A stretch of 18,434 nucleotides of DNA from an uncultured bacterium (GTDB taxonomy: Bacteria > Patescibacteriota > Saccharimonadia > Saccharimonadales > Saccharimonadaceae). The DNA lies in NCBI GenBank assembly GCA_903861015.1, contig CAIOSL010000038.1, positions 1 to 18,434 on the forward strand, given 5' to 3'. A program made the position numbers and the translations under genes. The notes under the pieces are model-generated. The model was not told the origin of the DNA, ran no database searches, and saw only the letters and a list, made by a program, of their open reading frames with translations. Shown here piece after piece: positions 14,501-18,434 of this stretch. Positions within the stretch are counted from its first letter, which is position 1. Every line of letters begins with the position of its first letter.

Positions 14501-15060
14501 TCTAGTTCTATATTTGTTCTATATATTGTAAAAAATTAGTAATTAGAGTAATACGAAAAAAACTATACTACAATACAAAAACGAAAAAAAAGCAAATAGG
14601 GAGCTAGGCGAGCAGGAGGGTGTGGCGTTTGGTTTGAATAACTGTGGAAAACACCATATATACAACAATAATGCAAATTCGGACGTTAGACGGTTTTTAA
14701 GCTTTTGGTTTATGGCAGCACGGTATCGTAGTAAGGTCTTAACAATACATATTACTATGTAAACATATTGATCAAAGTATAAACAGTTAGCAGTGTGGAC
14801 GTCCCCCTGCTATTTTGAGTAGTAGGTTGGTTTTTGACAGATATATAGATGAGTATACATGTGACTGTGACGTATATATCTAGTGTCGTAAAAGATATAT
14901 TGTGCGACGTTAAGTCAGTGTTTGTTTAATGAATGATGGTTGTGCTGCTGTTTGGTTATTTGACTTACATGCTACGACTTATTAGGTCTTTTTGTCCGCC
15001 CTACTTGCCTATAGTCTTTGCGCGCTAGGTTCTTTATAGCTATGGCTGGTTCAAGCCCAA

Positions 15061-15207
15061 GCCTAAATCAATTTACTAAATATTGGTTTCGAATATGGTC
15101 TGATGATTGGTCTATGGTTAATGGTATTTCTATAAGTCATATTTGTTATTGATTATGTTCTAAATTTGTTCGTATTATTGTATTGAGAATAAGTAAATGA
15201 TTTAGGC
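15061..15207. repeat. Inverted repeat of about 15 bp with 117-nt spacer
   Basis: GCCTAAATCAATTTAC (15061-15076) and GTAAATGATTTAGGC (15193-15207) are complementary over 15 bp with one unpaired base. The right arm ends 5 nt before the 15212-15334 structure, so both may belong to one element. Confidence 0.6.
15149..15178 (+). promoter_or_regulatory. Promoter-like sequence facing the structured segment
   Basis: TTGATT (15149-15154) and TATTAT (15173-15178) are 18 nt apart on the plus strand. Transcription would enter the structured segment from the left. In such AT-rich sequence this may be a chance match. Confidence 0.25.
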
Positions 15208-15211
15208 CTGA

Positions 15212-15334
15212 GCGGGTCCTGCCGTTCGTTCCGCCCCAGATTTTTATACATAAACCGGGCCACGGTTTATGTATAAAAATCCGGGAGCTGCCCCGACGAA
15301 CGTCACCCGCAGAACTTTACTGACGACAGGACCC
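15212..15334 (-). ncRNA. Candidate structured non-coding RNA with a 19-bp perfect stem
   Basis: A perfect 19-bp stem (15239-15257 with 15263-15281) closes a 5-nt loop. It is extended, after one mismatch, by CCC/GGG (15235-15237 with 15283-15285). Outside an internal loop, CGTTCGTT (15223-15230) pairs with GACGAACG (15295-15302, one G-T). Further out there are two competing partners for the left flank. GCGGGT (15212-15217) can pair with ACCCGC (15305-15310), or GGGTCCTG (15214-15221) with CAGGACCC (15327-15334). In the second case CGTCA/TGACG (15301-15305 with 15321-15325) can form a side hairpin. No T-run follows on either strand. The minus strand is favoured because a TATAAT lies just upstream of 15334 in that direction. 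It does not show 4.5S, 6S, tmRNA or RNase P signatures that I recognise. Confidence 0.45.
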
Positions 15335-15345
15335 GAATGAACGTG

Positions 15346-15372
15346 ATTATATACGAGAGAAATGCTAAACAA
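15346..15372 (-). promoter_or_regulatory. Candidate minus-strand promoter for the structured RNA
   Basis: On the minus strand TATAAT (15351-15346) is preceded by TTGTTT (15372-15367) with a short 15-nt spacer. The predicted start near 15339 is about 5 nt before the outermost stem of the structured segment begins. The -10 box is a perfect consensus; the -35 match and spacing are weak. Confidence 0.35.
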
Positions 15373-15402
15373 TCCCCCTTCTATCTTAACCGTGCGTGTA
15401 GA

Positions 15403-18066
15403 CTAGCGAGTGATTTGGAGTGGTTGATCGGGGTTGTTTGAACTGTTGGCTGTTGTATTGGCCGCAGAGGCTGGGTTGGCTAGAGGTGTTGTTGTGAGTA
15501 CGACTGGGCTTTTGCGTTTGCGACGGCGACGTTTGCGCTTAGGCTGATCGTCAATGGAAGGGGTTGCCGGCGTTATAGGCGCTACGGGGGTTGCTTCGAC
15601 GGGTTCGATACCAATTGGCCATTTAATGGCTTGGGCGCGCGAGACGAGCTTGTGGGCGCTCTCGGGCGGCAGAATAGTCGATGCAATCTCGTGTTCGACA
15701 TCACTGCGGTGACGACTATAGTTAGTGCGGGTATTTTCGATGATCTTTGGAGTGTTGTCTAGTTGGGGTATGGGCAGTGTCAATGTAGTGGCGTTAAAGG
15801 CTGGCGATTTTTCGCCACCAATAACCATGTTGACGATAAAGTTACGGTTGTGCATCTGTAATAGGTCGCTGGCTTCAAACTGAGGTTCAAACTGCTTGGC
15901 AAGGATTGGTGCGTCGTCGGCCGAAACACGGAACGATATGATAGTACCAACGTTACCAAAGACGGCATCACGAACGGTGTCGTTCATCTGGGCAATGTAC
16001 TGGTTGGCGACGGTCAGGTTGAGGCCATATTTGCGAGCTTCGGACAAAATTGTGGCAAACGAGTCGGTAGCGAAGTTTTGGAACTCGTCGACATACAGAT
16101 AGAAAGGTCGCCTGTCCTCTATTCTTTCGATGTCACTGCGGCTCATGGCGGCCAATTGAATCTTGGTGACCAAAAAGGCACCCAGGACGGCGGCATTATC
16201 CTCGCCTATTAGGCCTTTCGACAGATTAACGATCAAGATCTTGCCTTCGTCCATAATCTTGCGAATGTCAAAAGTTGACTTGGGTTGGCCGATTATATTA
16301 CGAATAATTGGGTTGGCGGTAAAGGCGCCTACCTTGTTTAATACTGGCGAGATGGCTTCGGCGACGAACTTGTCGTTCCAGCTGGCAAACTCGACATTCC
16401 AAAAGTTAAGCACCACTGTATCTTGGCAATAACTGAGGGTTTCTTGACGGAATTTCTTGTCGGTTAGCATGCGAGTGATGTCTAGCATAGTGGTAGTTGG
16501 TCGATCGAGTAATGCCAGCAAGGTGTAACGCAGAATGTATTCGAGTCGTGGTCCCCATGATTCGCCAAACATGCGCTTTAAAACCCCGATAACCTCGGAA
16601 CTGATGTTGGTTTTTTGGTTAGGGTTGGTTACCTCGAGCGGGTTAAAGCCTAGTGGAAAGGCGGTGTCGGCCGGGTTAAAGTAAATAACGTCCTGCAGAC
16701 GGCTGCCGGGTATAAAGCGCATATTATCAACGGCAAAATCTCCGTGTGGGTCGATAATGGCGTAACCGTGGCCGTGAAAGATGTCGCTGAGGGCCATCAA
16801 CGCCAAAGTACCGGTCTTGCCGGCGCCAGTTTGGCCAATGATATAGACGTGTCGTGATCGGTCGGATCGCAGCATGCCAAATTGGTGGTTAATGCCACGA
16901 AAGTTAGTCATACCAAAGGCACTGATATTCTCGTCAATTGCGGTATTGCCAGTAATAATTGGCAATTTGGACGGTGGTTCGGCGCTTTTGCTGCTGGCCC
17001 AAATAACGTTTGGGGTTTCGACGTTGGTGTGTGGCAGGTGAAAAACGCTGGCTAGCTCTTCGATGTTCAGGACAAAACCGTCATCTTTGAATTCCCTGCG
17101 GCCATAAATAGCAATTTCGTCTTTGGAAAAGCTGGCATTTGACATCTTGAAACCATTTAGATTAGTGCTGTTAAACTGTTTGAAGGTGCCGACTAGGGCT
17201 TGCATGTGCAAGCGAGCGTTGGCTGGGCTCTCCCCCAGATAAACCAAGCGAATTTTGACCTGGTAACCCAGCTTGGTTGCCTTTTTTTCGGCCTCGGATA
17301 TGCGGGTGCGATCGCGTTCGCTAAGTTCGCGTCCACCGGGTTGGCCACTGCCGGCAACTGGTGGTTGCCACAATGCTTGTAGTAACCCGGTTAACCAAGA
17401 GGTGACTTCTCCGCCGACCGATGGATTGCCCAGGCGAACCTTTTGGACCCAACTATCAGAGGCTTTGTGCCATACATCGGCAATTGGTCGGGTTAGTATT
17501 TGGATCCAAAATTCTTCACCTGTTGATTCTAATTTGGCCAAGGCGCCGGTAATGCCAGCCAAGGGGTCGACTTCAAAGTTTTGGAAAGTTTGGATTGGCA
17601 ACATCTCGCTGTTGACCAGTGTAATCTCGGACGAATACGATACACTGTGACCGCGCTCGTGAATAACGTAATCTTCGTCGGCTGGTCGAATCTGGACGCT
17701 TGGGTATTGTGAATAGATTTGGCCTTCAACGAAACTGCGCAGAGACCTTGGTACCCAGACGTAAAAGCGAATTTGACCATTAACAGATGCAATCTCGAAA
17801 CTGAGGTGTTCTTGGAAGCCATAGTTGAGCTTTAACTCTTCGCGGTCGCGCAAAATACCGTGTAAACTGGCAAATAGTTGCTCGGCCGCCAGCTCGCTTT
17901 TGTCGTTGGTTTTAGGTATCTCGAGGACCAAAAGAACACTATCGATATCATGGACAGCCGACAATTGACGATAATTACGCCAAGATAAGAACAGCAATAT
18001 TATTACAATCGGCAGCCAAACATACCATTGCAAGATTAGATTAATTAGAGACGATATTATGCCCAT
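15403..18066 (-). CDS. VirD4/TraG-like ATPase with N-terminal membrane anchor (type IV secretion-related)
   Basis: This 887-residue protein starts with one membrane segment (about residues 7-29). A region of some 350 residues with no recognised motif follows, then a P-loop ATPase domain. Walker A is GQTGAGKTG (411-419) in the context VYIIGQTGAGKTGTLALMA, then AIIDPHGDFAVDNM. Walker B is FYLYVDEFQNFA (Asp660, Glu661), followed by EARKYGLNLTVANQYIAQM, a typical VirD4/TraG/TrwB sensor-like segment. The C-terminus is low-complexity with a run of Lys and Arg near 842-852. Members drive DNA or protein through type IV secretion systems; CPR genomes often carry such genes. No other secretion gene is in the window, so its role is inferred. 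It lies 44 nt downstream of the HARE-HTH gene on the same strand. No strong ribosome binding site is seen. Confidence 0.85.
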   Translation of the reverse strand: MGIISSLINLILQWYVWLPIVIILLFLSWRNYRQLSAVHDIDSVLLVLEIPKTNDKSELAAEQLFASLHGILRDREELKLNYGFQEHLSFEIASVNGQIRFYVWVPRSLRSFVEGQIYSQYPSVQIRPADEDYVIHERGHSVSYSSEITLVNSEMLPIQTFQNFEVDPLAGITGALAKLESTGEEFWIQILTRPIADVWHKASDSWVQKVRLGNPSVGGEVTSWLTGLLQALWQPPVAGSGQPGGRELSERDRTRISEAEKKATKLGYQVKIRLVYLGESPANARLHMQALVGTFKQFNSTNLNGFKMSNASFSKDEIAIYGRREFKDDGFVLNIEELASVFHLPHTNVETPNVIWASSKSAEPPSKLPIITGNTAIDENISAFGMTNFRGINHQFGMLRSDRSRHVYIIGQTGAGKTGTLALMALSDIFHGHGYAIIDPHGDFAVDNMRFIPGSRLQDVIYFNPADTAFPLGFNPLEVTNPNQKTNISSEVIGVLKRMFGESWGPRLEYILRYTLLALLDRPTTTMLDITRMLTDKKFRQETLSYCQDTVVLNFWNVEFASWNDKFVAEAISPVLNKVGAFTANPIIRNIIGQPKSTFDIRKIMDEGKILIVNLSKGLIGEDNAAVLGAFLVTKIQLAAMSRSDIERIEDRRPFYLYVDEFQNFATDSFATILSEARKYGLNLTVANQYIAQMNDTVRDAVFGNVGTIISFRVSADDAPILAKQFEPQFEASDLLQMHNRNFIVNMVIGGEKSPAFNATTLTLPIPQLDNTPKIIENTRTNYSRHRSDVEHEIASTILPPESAHKLVSRAQAIKWPIGIEPVEATPVAPITPATPSIDDQPKRKRRRRKRKSPVVLTTTPLANPASAANTTANSSNNPDQPLQITR

Positions 18067-18110
18067 GTTTACCCCATTATTGTCTCATTCAAGAGGCAAA
18101 ATGGCAATGT

Positions 18111-18434
18111 TTAGTTATTGCTGCTGTCCAGTGCGTAGGTGGCTTTGGCGATGCGCTTGAACTGTGGTTTGCTTTGGAGGTTAAGCAAGATAGTGGTTTC
18201 TTTGACCTGACGACTTTGCAAAACTCGGCGAACGATTTCGTCACGGTGCAAGGGCTCGGCTGAACTTCTCAGAACATCGGTTATGATATCGGCAACTGTG
18301 CCACGGTTAAAACCCCAGCTGTCGAGCGCATAAATGCCGCGACCGATCAAAACAAAGCGTGAATCTTTGATTAGCTCGTTGTGAATTGCTTGGGTGGTGA
18401 CGTTTTTGCGTTTAAAACTGCTGTCTTTGATCGA
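18111..18434 (-). CDS. C-terminal part of a HARE-HTH protein, probably sigma-factor-like (cut by window edge)
   Basis: An open frame enters from the right edge (first codon 18434-18432) and ends at TAA 18113-18111, giving 107 residues without the true start. The visible sequence contains NVTTQAIHNELIKDSRFVLI, then GRGIYALDSWGFNRGTVADI. A winged-helix segment follows: LHRDEIVRRVLQSRQVKETT, with an FKRIAKATYAL ending. This matches the HARE-HTH domain, a winged-helix fold found in restriction systems, in the RNA polymerase delta subunit and at the C-terminus of CPR sigma-70-like proteins. The last option is favoured because of the preceding V-L-I-G-R-G-x-Y-A-L repeat unit, but sigma region 4 lies outside the window. 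An internal ATT-initiated short protein is unlikely since the frame stays open to the edge. Confidence 0.65.
   Translation of the reverse strand, partial: SIKDSSFKRKNVTTQAIHNELIKDSRFVLIGRGIYALDSWGFNRGTVADIITDVLRSSAEPLHRDEIVRRVLQSRQVKETTILLNLQSKPQFKRIAKATYALDSSNN

Larger units (their letters stand above)
14458..15402. other. Long AT-rich intergenic region between convergent transcription units
   Basis: These 945 nt separate the plus-strand dcw cluster from the minus-strand ATPase gene. No frame longer than about 36 codons with a credible start was found. The left part (14500-14790) is AT-rich with small palindromes such as TACATA/TATGTA near 14743-14758. Arms GCAG (14790-14793) and CTGC (14807-14810) bracket a GGACGTCC palindrome. 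A consensus TTGACA near 14835 lacks a well-spaced -10 box. From about 15061 onwards the sequence is full of long complementary segments, described separately. No tRNA or rRNA was recognised. Confidence 0.6.

Noticed and set aside
14637..14655. TGTGGAAAA as a possible further DnaA box
   Set aside because: Single site that departs from the consensus, in AT-rich sequence with no cluster of boxes; not enough for an origin.
15045..15066. GGTTCAAGCC resembling a tRNA T-loop
   Set aside because: The flanking 5-nt arms do not pair and no anticodon or D arm could be placed upstream.
15042..15152. 36-residue plus-strand frame beginning MAGSSPSLNQ
   Set aside because: No ribosome binding site, overlaps the left arm of an inverted repeat, and no recognisable family; likely chance in AT-rich sequence.

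Overview
The window looks like chromosome from a Candidate Phyla Radiation (Patescibacteria) bacterium, most likely Saccharibacteria (TM7). This is inference from family content and gene style, not from a marker-gene tree. The clues are small compact genes, a PIF1-type helicase with a C-terminal helix-turn-helix, a sparse dcw (division and cell wall) cluster without mur ligases, a VirD4/TraG-like ATPase with an N-terminal membrane anchor, a HARE-HTH tail like that of CPR sigma-factor-like proteins, and several start codons placed 7-9 nt after a -10 box. UGA acts as a stop, which argues against the recoded Gracilibacteria and Absconditabacteria.

Layout. 1-126 (minus) is the N-terminus of a transposase-like helix-turn-helix protein running off the left edge. 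Its leader holds an inverted repeat that can mask the ribosome binding site. 268-2129 (plus) is an alpha/beta-hydrolase-like gene followed by a decayed paralogue that has a frameshift and an internal deletion. 2150-5974 (plus) carries a PIF1-like helicase, a YvcK/CofD-like protein and a GH1 glycosidase. 5975-6190 is a regulatory region with two convergent DnaA-box-like sites, a sigma-70-type promoter and four phased GTGG(G/A) boxes expected to bind MraZ. 6191-14457 (plus) is the dcw cluster: mraZ, rsmH, ftsL-like, ftsI, mraY, ftsW, murG, ftsQ-like. 14458-15402 is a long AT-rich gap containing a strikingly structured segment at 15212-15334. 15403-18434 (minus) holds the TraG/VirD4-like ATPase and, upstream of it, the C-terminus of a HARE-HTH protein.

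How the genes fit together. MraZ is the local regulator and RsmH the 16S rRNA methyltransferase. MraY and MurG make lipid I and lipid II, FtsW and FtsI polymerise and cross-link septal peptidoglycan, and FtsL and FtsQ are divisome scaffold proteins. UDP-MurNAc-pentapeptide synthesis (murA-F, ddl) and ftsA/ftsZ are not in the window. YvcK-family proteins are linked in Firmicutes to carbon metabolism and cell-wall synthesis, so its position beside the cluster is sensible.

The least explained parts are non-coding: the structured segment near 15.2-15.3 kb, the 300-nt mraZ-rsmH leader with nested inverted repeats, and the rsmH-ftsL gap with a 21-codon ORF followed by two hairpins. None of these was checked by folding or database search.
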